Part shown: one piece after another, positions 1 through 8,311 of the stretch
Layout of the letters: each line of letters opens with the position of its first letter
Position numbering within the stretch: position 1 is the first letter of the stretch
Assembly (NCBI GenBank): GCA_002361335.1
Contig: DESS01000002.1
Coordinates: 18,733 to 82,732 of the forward strand
DNA from: Richelia sp. UBA3308
GTDB taxonomy: Bacteria; Cyanobacteriota; Cyanobacteriia; Cyanobacteriales; Nostocaceae
DNA length: 64,000 bases
Direction of reading: 5' to 3'
Made by a program: the position numbers and the translations under genes
The notes under the pieces: generated by a model
Told to the model about the DNA's origin: nothing
What the model saw: only the letters and a program-made list of their open reading frames with translations
Database searches by the model: none

Positions 1-2218
1 CAGCTGCACCAAAACCAATTAAACAGGCAAAATGATGAGTACTCCAACATTGAGCGGTATTAACCACTAAAGAAGTATTCATTCGCAACCCTTCCCGGAT
101 TAAATGGTGGTGTACCGCACCGACTGCCAGCAAAGGAGGAATGTAGGTATTATCTGCATTTATGGCTCCATACTCTTGCCATTCCTGGGAATTACCAGAA
201 ATTTTATCGCTCAATACCAAAATTGCAGCACCATTACGCACCGCTTCCACAGCTTGATTTTGCAAAGATTCTACAGCCGCTTTTAATCCTTGGCGCCCCT
301 TGGCAATCGGAAACACTGTAGATAATTCAACTGCATGAAAATCCGACTTTTCTATTTCAATTAATTGAGCTTCAGTTAATACTGGCGAATCTAACTTAAA
401 CCGGCGAGCATATTCCGGTTTAGGATCGAGTAAATTACCGCGATCGCCCAATTCTACTTTCAACGACATCACCAACTTTTCCCGTAAAGGGTCAATGGGT
501 GGATTTGTTACCTGAGCAAATCGCTGCTTGAAATAGTCATACAATAAATGTGGTTTTTCTGAAAGTACCGCTAGAGGGATATCATCACCCATACAGAATG
601 TCGGTTCTTTAGCATCAATTGCCATTGGTTGAATCACCATTTCCACATCTTCTGTGGTGTAACCAAAGGCTATTTGATGCCGCAGTAAGGCTTGTCTGTC
701 TATTGGCTTAGTTGTTAATTGTTGGTTGTCGCCGATTAATTGTGGGCTGTTAGTTGCACTATGTCCATTGCTATTAACACCATTACCATTTGCACTACTA
801 CCATTAACACCATTAAAATCATTGCCTGTCTGGTTAAATTCTTGCCGATACTGTCGCAACCATTCTCCATAAGGGTACCTTTTGGCAACCCGTTCCTTAA
901 TATGCCAATTTTTGAGAATTTCCTGGTTTTGCAAGTCCACAGCAATCATTTCTCCTGGACCCAACCGACCTTTCTCAATGATACTTTCTTCGCTGAACTC
1001 TACCACACCAGCTTCGGAAGCTACCACAATATAATCATCGGCAGTTATACAGTAACGCGCCGGTCTTAAACCGTTACGATCTAATGTTGCACCAACTGTA
1101 TTACCATCACTAAATACTAAAAGCGCCGGGCCATCCCAAGCTTCTTGCAATCCACTATAGTATTCATAAAAATCCACAATCTCCGGATAATTACTTAAAG
1201 CCGGTTGATTTTTATAAGCCTCGGGAACCATAATCATCAACGCTTCCAAGGGATTACGTCCGGAACGTACCTGTAACTCAAAGACGTTATCTAAGGTAGC
1301 AGAATCGCTATTTCCTATACCGACAAAGGGCTTTAATTCTTCCAACCGCCCTTGCCAATTTGGATGACTTAAACTTGCTTGTCTAGCCCTCATCCAGTTA
1401 ATATTACCCAAAAGCGTATTTATTTCTCCATTGTGACCCAAAAGCCGCATCGGTTGCGCTAATGGCCATTTGGGCATAGTATTTGTACTAAAACGGCGGT
1501 GGTAGACAATAAAACTACTTTTATAAGCAGGATTCTGTAAATCTAGATAAAAATCCCCCAACACCGCCGATCGCACCATACCCTTGTAGACTATTGTCCG
1601 ACTCGATAGGGAGCAAACATAAAATTCCTCTATCCAGTCGTCATCCAAACTACTAATTGTATTATTAATGCGACGGCGGGTAATATAAAGCTTTCTTTCT
1701 AACTCATCCCCACTAACATTTTCCCCCTTGAGAAAAACTTGTTCAATTTGCGGTTGATTTTCCCTGGCTTGTACCCCCAAAACTGTTGAATCAACTGGAA
1801 CTACCCGCCATCCCAATACCGTCAAATTTTCCGATTGCGCTACCTGCTCTACAATTGAGCGTGCAGTATCAGCAGCTTTTTCGTCAAGCGGTAAAAACAG
1901 CATCCCCACAGCAATATTTTCCTGCACTGCTGCTTCTATACCCCTAGCTTTCCCATCTGCCTCAAACAATTCCCAAGGTATGGCGCTTAATATTCCCGCA
2001 CCATCCCCTGAGTCGCGATCGGCACTACAACCACCTCTGTGTTCCAAACAAGTTAAAGCCACCAAGCCTTTCGTGATGATTTCATGACTTTCTTGGCGCT
2101 GACGGTGGGCAATAAAACCCACCCCACAAGCGTCTTTTTCTTCTAGCAAACTGTTTTGCTCCAAAAAAGTATTTGAAAAGGCTGTGCTTTTGACTTGATT
2201 CATCTGCCTGTTATTCAT
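1..2218 (-). CDS. gltB: Ferredoxin-dependent glutamate synthase, N-terminal part (cut by window edge)
   Basis: The reverse strand translates without a stop from ATG 2218 to the left edge, about 739 codons of a family usually near 1,500. Near the start EEKDACGVGFIAHR gives the processed N-terminal Cys nucleophile of the class II glutamine amidotransferase domain. Further on are EHRGG, SGDGAG, HNGEINTL, NGLRPARY and, near the edge, the start of the central domain. The enzyme makes two glutamates from glutamine and 2-oxoglutarate, in cyanobacteria with ferredoxin (or NADH in the other subtype, not separable here). An Asn/Gly/Ser-rich insertion is encoded at about 740-840. A second in-frame ATG lies at 2203. 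The gene is divergent from the one at 3009. Confidence 0.93.
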   Translation of the reverse strand, partial: MNNRQMNQVKSTAFSNTFLEQNSLLEEKDACGVGFIAHRQRQESHEIITKGLVALTCLEHRGGCSADRDSGDGAGILSAIPWELFEADGKARGIEAAVQENIAVGMLFLPLDEKAADTARSIVEQVAQSENLTVLGWRVVPVDSTVLGVQARENQPQIEQVFLKGENVSGDELERKLYITRRRINNTISSLDDDWIEEFYVCSLSSRTIVYKGMVRSAVLGDFYLDLQNPAYKSSFIVYHRRFSTNTMPKWPLAQPMRLLGHNGEINTLLGNINWMRARQASLSHPNWQGRLEELKPFVGIGNSDSATLDNVFELQVRSGRNPLEALMIMVPEAYKNQPALSNYPEIVDFYEYYSGLQEAWDGPALLVFSDGNTVGATLDRNGLRPARYCITADDYIVVASEAGVVEFSEESIIEKGRLGPGEMIAVDLQNQEILKNWHIKERVAKRYPYGEWLRQYRQEFNQTGNDFNGVNGSSANGNGVNSNGHSATNSPQLIGDNQQLTTKPIDRQALLRHQIAFGYTTEDVEMVIQPMAIDAKEPTFCMGDDIPLAVLSEKPHLLYDYFKQRFAQVTNPPIDPLREKLVMSLKVELGDRGNLLDPKPEYARRFKLDSPVLTEAQLIEIEKSDFHAVELSTVFPIAKGRQGLKAAVESLQNQAVEAVRNGAAILVLSDKISGNSQEWQEYGAINADNTYIPPLLAVGAVHHHLIREGLRMNTSLVVNTAQCWSTHHFACLIGFGAA

Positions 2219-3008
2219 AGAATGTCACCCGAAACGGATAAATTGTGATCGTTGCCACGTTCTTGTTGATAAAACTTGCTTCACAAACAAATCGAGAAAA
2301 CTGAGTTACCTTCACATCGAGAGAAAAAAATTTAACCCCAGGCTTGATTTTTTGTACACCTGTGTTAAACTTAGCCAGTTATTTTTTATGTGTTTATGCT
2401 GAATTGAGGGAGCCTGAGCGTGTGTATCGCCTATTTTCAATTTATATCTTGAGGCTATATATTCTCTCAATCAGCTTGTCTAAAATGCAAGTTTTTTTTT
2501 ACAGATGCATCTATTTGTCGCTGACCTGAAACAAAACTTCTATCATTAACTTCATTACTTTAAATATCAAAATTCTGCTAATTGGGTGTCTTTTAGCAGC
2601 GTATTACACTAATTGTCCATTTGCAATTCCTGATTATCTATCTAATTGTATAAATTTTATTGCCATAGATCCCTGACAAATCTTATGAGTGCAAAATCTA
2701 ACCCTACAAGTATTATTGAACAAAAACGATAAAACATTTCAATTCATCTTGTATGGGGAAAATTATTATAACTGTTTGGCAACCAAGAATTGCTTATTGA
2801 CGGGCACCCTTAAAAGTTTTTTTGAAGAAAAAACTTTTAAGGGAACCCTTGACGCATTATTTGCAATATTGATGCGTCAATAAGCAATGACATTGTTTTG
2901 TAAGAGACAAAAGCCAATTTGTAAACTACCACTTTAGACTTATTTTACTTTGATGATTACTTCGATGTAAGAAACATCGGTATTTAGAGTTACTACTTAA
3001 CTAATATT
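2219..3008. other. 790-bp divergent intergenic region
   Basis: This spacer separates the divergent gltB and NAGPA-type genes and should hold both promoters. It is AT-rich. The short open frames in it have no ribosome site and no family resemblance. Its one clear structure is the nested palindrome at 2789-2888, listed separately. A GTA-N8-TAC match at 2980-2993 is too close to the 3009 start to call an activator site. Confidence 0.6.
2789..2888. repeat. Nested palindromic element, MITE-like or structured RNA
   Basis: A 14-bp perfect outer inverted repeat (ATTGCTTATTGACG at 2789-2802, CGTCAATAAGCAAT at 2875-2888) encloses a 16-bp perfect hairpin (arms 2807-2822 and 2828-2843, 5-nt loop). A second stem, TTGACGCAT at 2849-2857 with ATGCGTCAA at 2872-2880, competes with the outer pair. 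It encodes no believable protein. The layout suits a small non-autonomous element with terminal inverted repeats or a folded RNA. No target-site duplication was identified. Confidence 0.6.
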
Positions 3009-5075
3009 ATGGTCAAAAAGCAATATTTGAGTCAAGGAAATTTCTGCAGTGTTATCAGTCATATTAATGATAGCTTTTTTGTCAAGTCTAGGGCATTACC
3101 AATCTTGGCAATAATACTAAATTTGACTGCGACTTCCATTGCTAGAGCTAAGCCTTCTAATATAGATGCTAGCCTGCAGCCAGGGGGCGAATGGATGTTA
3201 AAGTCAACTCAACCGTCGGTATTATCGACATCAAGAGGATTATTTTTCTACGGTAATCAAATAAATCTTAATGGTCGCATGCTACCGGGAACTTGGCTAC
3301 AGCAAAAAGGTGAAACACTTTCTGTTGGGACTTATTTAAGTGACGGAGCACTTCGACAGTTAATAGGAGTAGATTTACTAAATACTAAAAATCCACAACT
3401 GCAACCAGTGCAGTGGTTTTCATCCGAGTCCAAGCCTGAAGTTTTGACTGGTTTCCATGCCTCTGGATATCGTTATTTAGATATTACAAGATTTGCTCAA
3501 AAAGCAAAATGGCAAATACAAGTTCATAGTAATACTTTAGTAATTTTTACACCAAATGCAACAGTCAAAAGAATTAATCAAGATAAAAACTTATCTGAAC
3601 AGCAGCGGATAATTATAGATTTAGATCGTCCAACACCTTGGAACCTAACGAGCGGTTCTTTGATTAAAAAGCCTTACAAACCTGAAATTTCACCCCCGCC
3701 TCAAAGTCTTGTCATCAAAACTAATATTCCGAATTCATTGCCAGAACCACCTGCAAGAGAGTGGATAATTAACATTGATGGAGTCGCAGATCCTAATTTA
3801 GTACAGCGCTATAGTTTTGCACCACCAATACCGCAACCAAGAAACTTAGAAAATATTTTCACCAGGAAATCGCCACCAGTACTAGCGGATCGAGCCTCCA
3901 AAACATTTATTAAGCAAGTCGAAGTAATTAACAATCAAACCATTATTCGACTAGTAGTTCCCTTCGGTTTAACCCCCCGCATTAGTACATCAGCCAAACC
4001 CTATCGTTTAGTTGTCGATATTCGTCCAGATGCTTTAGTAAAACGTTCAATCAATTGGGCACCCGGATTGCGTTGGCAACAGCAGTTTCTGTCTTTGGGT
4101 AAAGAACGCTTTCCAGTAGTATGGTTAGAAATTGATCCCCGAACTTCCAAAGCCAAAATTAGACCTGTTGCTACCAATCGAGATCAACTTGAAGGTACCG
4201 CACCCCTAATCAAAACAGCGCAAAAATATCTAGCAGCAGCAGCAATTAACGGTGGTTTCTTCAATCGCAAAAATCGTTTACCCTTGGGCGCAATTCGCCG
4301 GGATAATCAGTGGTTCTCCGGTCCTATTCTTAACCGGGGTGCAATTGCTTGGAACGATGCAGGAAACTTTTATATCAACCGCCTTTCTTTACAAGAAACT
4401 TTAATAATTTCAAACAATCAAAGCCTGCCAATTTCTCATCTCAACAGTGGATACGTACAGCAAGGAATAGCTAGATATACGCATTTATGGGGAAATAGTT
4501 ATACACCCCTCACTGACAACGAAATTATTGCGATCGTTCAAAACAATCGAGTTAGCAAACAATACACAGGAGGGAAAGCAGGAGAAGAAGCTGCTCCCAT
4601 TCCTAAGAATGGCTATCTATTAGCTTTTCGTGGCAATGCCGTGAATAATGCAGCCAAATTACCTATTGGAACTCCTTTAGATATTGTCAGTTCGACAGTT
4701 TCCCCAGAATTTAACCGCTATCCCCATGTCTTAGGAGCTGGCCCTTTGCTGCTGAAAAATAATCAAATTGTTCTCGATGCTCAAGCCGAAAAATTCAGTA
4801 AAGCCTTCGCCGAACAAAAAGCTATTCGTAGCGCCATTTGTACCACCTCAACCCAGAAGGTGATATTTGCTGCCGTACACGATCGCGCTGGTGGAAAAGG
4901 ACCTAGTTTATTAGAACACGCTCAATTAATGCAGCAATTAGGCTGCCTCAACGCTCTAAACTTAGACGGTGGTAGTTCTACAAGCCTTTATTTAGGAGGA
5001 CAATTACTCGATCGTTCCCCCAACACTGCCGCTAGGGTTCACAACGGAATTGGTATTTTCTTACCGCATCCTTAG
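3009..5075 (+). CDS. Phosphodiester glycosidase (NAGPA) family protein, exported
   Basis: The 688-residue product has a hydrophobic segment around residues 28-46 ending in a possible signal-peptidase site (ARA-KP). Residues ~50-330 look like the beta-rich AMIN/copper-amine-oxidase-like region common in cyanobacterial envelope proteins. The last ~300 residues carry the NAGPA domain: AAAINGGFFNR, LGAGPLLL, and the C-terminal LNLDGGSSTSLYLGG motif. The family includes the human uncovering enzyme; bacterial members are usually annotated as exopolysaccharide-related, with unknown substrate. Start is ATG 3009; a later start would still leave the export signal. Placement outside the cytoplasm is inferred. 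Confidence 0.85.
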   Translation: MVKKQYLSQGNFCSVISHINDSFFVKSRALPILAIILNLTATSIARAKPSNIDASLQPGGEWMLKSTQPSVLSTSRGLFFYGNQINLNGRMLPGTWLQQKGETLSVGTYLSDGALRQLIGVDLLNTKNPQLQPVQWFSSESKPEVLTGFHASGYRYLDITRFAQKAKWQIQVHSNTLVIFTPNATVKRINQDKNLSEQQRIIIDLDRPTPWNLTSGSLIKKPYKPEISPPPQSLVIKTNIPNSLPEPPAREWIINIDGVADPNLVQRYSFAPPIPQPRNLENIFTRKSPPVLADRASKTFIKQVEVINNQTIIRLVVPFGLTPRISTSAKPYRLVVDIRPDALVKRSINWAPGLRWQQQFLSLGKERFPVVWLEIDPRTSKAKIRPVATNRDQLEGTAPLIKTAQKYLAAAAINGGFFNRKNRLPLGAIRRDNQWFSGPILNRGAIAWNDAGNFYINRLSLQETLIISNNQSLPISHLNSGYVQQGIARYTHLWGNSYTPLTDNEIIAIVQNNRVSKQYTGGKAGEEAAPIPKNGYLLAFRGNAVNNAAKLPIGTPLDIVSSTVSPEFNRYPHVLGAGPLLLKNNQIVLDAQAEKFSKAFAEQKAIRSAICTTSTQKVIFAAVHDRAGGKGPSLLEHAQLMQQLGCLNALNLDGGSSTSLYLGGQLLDRSPNTAARVHNGIGIFLPHP

Positions 5076-5213
5076 ATGGGGACAAGGGGACAAGGGGACA
5101 AGGGGCTGAGGGGCTGAGGAGATGGGGAGAAGAATAAACGATAAATAATTTCTTCTGAATTCGGGCATTCTAAATTCGGGCATTCTAAATTCTTACTCCT
5201 CACTCCTAAACCC
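5076..5213. repeat. Short tandem repeats (GGGGACA and GGGCATTCTAAATTC types)
   Basis: Immediately after the preceding stop codon lie tandem copies of GGGGACAA, then GGGGCTGA. Two direct copies of an ATTCGGGCATTCTAAATTC-like unit follow near 5159-5192. Such short tandem repeats are a known feature of filamentous cyanobacterial spacers. Related GGGGACA runs occur at 57630-57668, and on the other strand near 32905. Confidence 0.75.
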
Positions 5214-5496
5214 TAACTTTTTAGCACTTAGAAATAAGTAATCTAATCAACTATAATTTCTCCGTATAAAATAAGGAAAAATTACTAATAATTGAAGAGT
5301 TTTTAAAGCTTGTAAAAAGTTGCCTTGATAATTGATGAAGACTTGGTGTAAACATAGAAATATCGCTACCTGTTGATTACACCGTAACAATTGACTTTGG
5401 TATGTTTGGGTAAGGTGGACTCAATTGCAGACAATTACGGTTGCAATATTACGTTACTTTTTTCCAACAATAGTTAAGAGTACTAAAGGTTTTTTT

Positions 5497-5937
5497 ATGT
5501 CTTCAAACGAGGTAACTATGGCTCAATTCCAAGAAACAACAGAAGCAAACGCACTTACTCTACCCCCAGCAGTAACTCCTGAAGGGGTTGCTGCAACTGA
5601 GTTGCGCCCTTGGGGTTCATTCACAGTTTTGGAAGAAGCACGCGGTTATAAAATCAAGCGCATTGAAGTTAAGCCGGGACATCGCCTTAGCTTACAAATG
5701 CACCATCACCGTAGCGAACACTGGATTGTCGTATCTGGAACTGCTAAAGTTACTTGCGGCGAAGAAGAAATTATATTGAGCAATAATCAGTCCACCTACG
5801 TACCACAATGTACCGCGCACCGTTTAGAAAACCCTGGCGTAATTCCTTTAATATTGATTGAAGTACAAAACGGAGAATACTTAGGAGAAGATGATATTGT
5901 CCGTTACCAAGATGACTATGCTCGTGCCCAAAAGTAA
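5497..5937 (+). CDS. Cupin-domain protein, mannose-6-phosphate isomerase type II C-terminal-like
   Basis: The compact ~140-residue protein is one cupin barrel. RPWGSFTVLEE leads into KPGHRLSLQMHHHRSEHWIVVSG, which carries the His/His/Glu metal-ligand pattern, and the second motif is VPQCTAHRLENPG. This matches the C-terminal domain of bifunctional mannose-1-phosphate guanylyltransferase/mannose-6-phosphate isomerase, found alone in cyanobacteria. A role in GDP-mannose or polysaccharide supply is inferred from the family. The frame opens at TTG 5425, but ATG 5497 (AAAGG upstream) or ATG 5518 (GAGG 5 nt upstream) are better starts; I report 5497, and 5518 is nearly as likely. Confidence 0.85.
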   Translation: MSSNEVTMAQFQETTEANALTLPPAVTPEGVAATELRPWGSFTVLEEARGYKIKRIEVKPGHRLSLQMHHHRSEHWIVVSGTAKVTCGEEEIILSNNQSTYVPQCTAHRLENPGVIPLILIEVQNGEYLGEDDIVRYQDDYARAQK

Positions 5938-6020
5938 AATCAGGGATAGCTCACTAAAAACAATAACTCTTAATTGAGTCATAACTTTGATTTAAAAAAT
6001 ATTGTGTCGCTTTTAACTCC

Positions 6021-6064
6021 GCATGGAAACAATAAGCCTTTTTTAGTTTGGCGAGTTTCCGTGC
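6021..6064. other. Hairpin in the cupin/hesB-like spacer
   Basis: In the 307-bp spacer 5938-6244, GCATGGAAAC (6021-6030) can pair with GTTTCCGTGC (6055-6064), nine Watson-Crick pairs and one G-U, with a 24-nt loop. No U-run follows, so it is not a classic terminator. The rest of the spacer is AT-rich with nothing else recognised. Confidence 0.4.
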
Positions 6065-6244
6065 GATACTTTTATCAAAAAAGTTGGTTTTTCAATAAAG
6101 TGTCCGTTAGTTCTGTAAAATAATTAATACTGCCTTTGTTTTTTATATTTTCTTTTTTTTTATATAAAGAATTTTGTGATTTTTATATTTTGCATATAAT
6201 TTGATTTTAAAATTCGCCTCCAGCATTCCCCCGTCATATTTTCC

Positions 6245-6580
6245 ATGATTCAAATTTCTCAAGCAGCAGCAGACGAAATACAGCGATTAAAATCAAAGTT
6301 AAAACTACCTAACCTTTTATTTCGCCTTGCAGTCAAACCCGGAGGTTGTGACGATTGGTTTTACGATATGTCCTTGAGTGAGGAACATACATTAACAGAT
6401 AGCGATCGCGTTTTTAGCTGTAACAATATACAAGTAGTCATAGATGCCGAAACCGTAAAACATATTCAGGGTTTAAGGATAGAATACTCTGAAGACCTCA
6501 TGGGTGGTGGCTTTCGCTTTTACAACCCCAAAGCAAAAACTGTTTGCGGCTGTGGCAATTCTTTCTCCGAACAAGAATAA
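6245..6580 (+). CDS. HesB/IscA-type iron-sulfur cluster assembly protein
   Basis: The 111-residue protein begins MIQISQAAADEIQRL, as A-type carriers do. It has Cys in PGGCDDW (~residue 36) and the paired C-terminal cysteines in KTVCGCGNSF (~residues 99-101). These three cysteines are the family's cluster ligands. Such proteins receive a nascent Fe-S cluster and pass it to apoproteins in the cytoplasm. It sits 146 bp upstream of rpsL on the same strand, and a TATAAT hexamer at 6672-6677 suggests that the ribosomal operon has its own promoter. The exact subfamily (SufA/IscA/HesB-like) cannot be assigned by eye. Confidence 0.88.
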   Translation: MIQISQAAADEIQRLKSKLKLPNLLFRLAVKPGGCDDWFYDMSLSEEHTLTDSDRVFSCNNIQVVIDAETVKHIQGLRIEYSEDLMGGGFRFYNPKAKTVCGCGNSFSEQE

Positions 6581-6726
6581 TTACTCCCTCACTCCATCCC
6601 CCCTTGACACTACATCTAAAAAAAATATAAAATTTTTACAAAAAAAGGACATAAAGTTTTGCAAAAAGAGATATAATCAGGATTTGTTAAAACTTAGATA
6701 ACAAACAGCTTCACGTGCTGTGACTC

Positions 6727-7101
6727 ATGCCAACAATACAGCAATTAATTCGTAACCAACGCGTAAGTACGCGTCAGAAAACAAAATCCCCGGCTCTGAA
6801 ACAATGCCCTCAGAGACGGGGCGTTTGCACCAGGGTTTACACAACAACCCCAAAGAAACCAAATTCAGCTCTGAGAAAAGTAGCAAGGGTAAGATTGACT
6901 TCCGGATTTGAGGTCACGGCTTACATTCCAGGAATAGGTCATAACCTCCAAGAACACTCAGTTGTGATGATTCGTGGCGGTAGGGTTAAGGACTTACCGG
7001 GGGTGAGATACCACATTATCCGTGGAACTTTGGATACCGCAGGAGTAAAAGACCGCAAGCAAGGTCGTTCAAAGTACGGAACGAAACGCCCGAAGGAATA
7101 G
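6727..7101 (+). CDS. rpsL: 30S ribosomal protein S12
   Basis: The 124 residues match the usual length. Recognisable segments are MPTIQQLIRNQR, the CPQRRGVCTRVYTTTPKKPNS decoding-site loop (including the Lys of KKPNS linked to streptomycin response), GHNLQEHSVV and the C-terminal KYGTKRPKE. S12 shapes the decoding centre of the small subunit. It is first in the str cluster rpsL-rpsG-fusA-tuf-rpsJ. A consensus-like -10, TATAAT, lies at 6672-6677. Confidence 0.98.
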   Translation: MPTIQQLIRNQRVSTRQKTKSPALKQCPQRRGVCTRVYTTTPKKPNSALRKVARVRLTSGFEVTAYIPGIGHNLQEHSVVMIRGGRVKDLPGVRYHIIRGTLDTAGVKDRKQGRSKYGTKRPKE

Positions 7102-7694
7102 TAGCACCCTGCTCTATTATTCGCATTGTATTTAATTTTCAATCGCGAAGTCGTTTGTATATAATTCAAGTTCTAAGAGTTGCTAGCGACCCAAAAGCCT
7201 CGGATATATTTATTGTTTTTCCTTATGGGGAAGTTGTAGTTGTTTTAGAGGAGATTGCTCACAACTACACTCCATTTTTGTAAAGCCTTAAGGGGGAAAG
7301 TTGGTGTTGCATTCTGACTCAAATCAAAAAGCGTTTTGGATTTAGATTTAAATATCAACGTATAGATGATGACGCTTTGAATGGATAGTTGGAGCCATTT
7401 TTCAACTATTGGAAGCGTTGTGAGTATACTGATAAAGTTGAGAAAGTCCACAGCAATTTGAGTTTTTTGAGCGGTTAGTTCGGGTAATATGGAATCTCGA
7501 ATGGGGCTTACTTAAAATCAAAATAGAGTAGAGTTTCCCATTTTTAATCATCTAGGACCACATAAAGGCATATCCTTGATTTCGGATAATCGAAACGGTG
7601 GGATGCTGTGGGCGTAGTTAGAGGGATGCATACTATATTCGTAAGTATCCGTGTAGATTTATCTCTAGTTGCTATATTGAATTAAAGGTTAAAT
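7102..7694 (+). other. 593-bp gap between rpsL and rpsG without a recognised gene
   Basis: The two neighbours are normally transcribed together, so this gap is longer than I would expect. No frame shows a family motif, and the one reverse open frame (7245-7451) lacks a ribosome site and resembles nothing known to me. No tRNA or clear terminator was seen. It may be a transcribed spacer or a decayed insertion. Confidence 0.5.
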
Positions 7695-8165
7695 ATGTCA
7701 CGTCGTGGTGTTATTCAAAGGCGCGCAGTTCCGCCTGACTCAGTTTACAATAGCCGCTTGATAAGTATGACAATCAGGCGGATAATGCGTCATGGAAAGA
7801 AATCTCTTGCCGCACGGATAGTTTATGACGCAATGAAAATCATTGAAGAAAGAACTGGTGGCGATCCAATAGAAGTATTTGAAAGAGGAATACGCAATTT
7901 AACTCCATTAGTAGAAGTAAAAGCTCGACGAGTGGGTGGGGCGACTTACCAAGTACCAATGGAAGTACGTTCAGAAAGAGGCACAACCTTGGCGCTGCGT
8001 TGGTTAGTACAGTATTCCCGTCAGCGCCCAGGTAGAACCATGGCAAGTAAACTGGCAAACGAATTAATGGATGCGTCTAACGAAACGGGTAGCGCAATTC
8101 GCAAACGGGAAGAAACTCACAGGATGGCAGAAGCAAATAAAGCTTTTGCACATTATCGTTATTAA
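7695..8165 (+). CDS. rpsG: 30S ribosomal protein S7
   Basis: The 156-residue product is standard length for S7. It contains the N-terminal MSRRGVIQRRAVPPDSVYNS, the RRVGGATYQVPMEVR rRNA-binding segment and the C-terminal KREETHRMAEANKAFAHYR. S7 nucleates folding of the 16S 3' domain. It is followed after 146 bp by fusA, the usual bacterial order. Confidence 0.98.
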   Translation: MSRRGVIQRRAVPPDSVYNSRLISMTIRRIMRHGKKSLAARIVYDAMKIIEERTGGDPIEVFERGIRNLTPLVEVKARRVGGATYQVPMEVRSERGTTLALRWLVQYSRQRPGRTMASKLANELMDASNETGSAIRKREETHRMAEANKAFAHYRY

Positions 8166-8311
8166 GTTTAAGACAGGTATATTGCTTTTTACTAAAGGTT
8201 ATATATCATCTTTATGACTAGAAATATAACGGAATGTGGTTCATAGTATAGAAACTTCTTTTCTTGTGTAATATACAAGATATTACGAGGCAAAAACCAT
8301 AGGAGGTAGTT

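Noticed and set aside
2344..2883. Short plus-strand open frames in the gltB upstream region
   Set aside because: They lack ribosome sites and motifs, and the second runs through a nested palindrome that dictates its sequence.
2980..2993. GTA-N8-TAC (NtcA-like) match before the gene at 3009
   Set aside because: It lies 15 bp before the start codon with no correctly spaced -10 box, and such short matches are expected by chance several times in 64 kb.
5185..5210. Yfr1-like ACTCCTCAC motif
   Set aside because: The core continues as TCC rather than ACC, and the stretch is part of a common CTCACTCC spacer repeat without the flanking stems.
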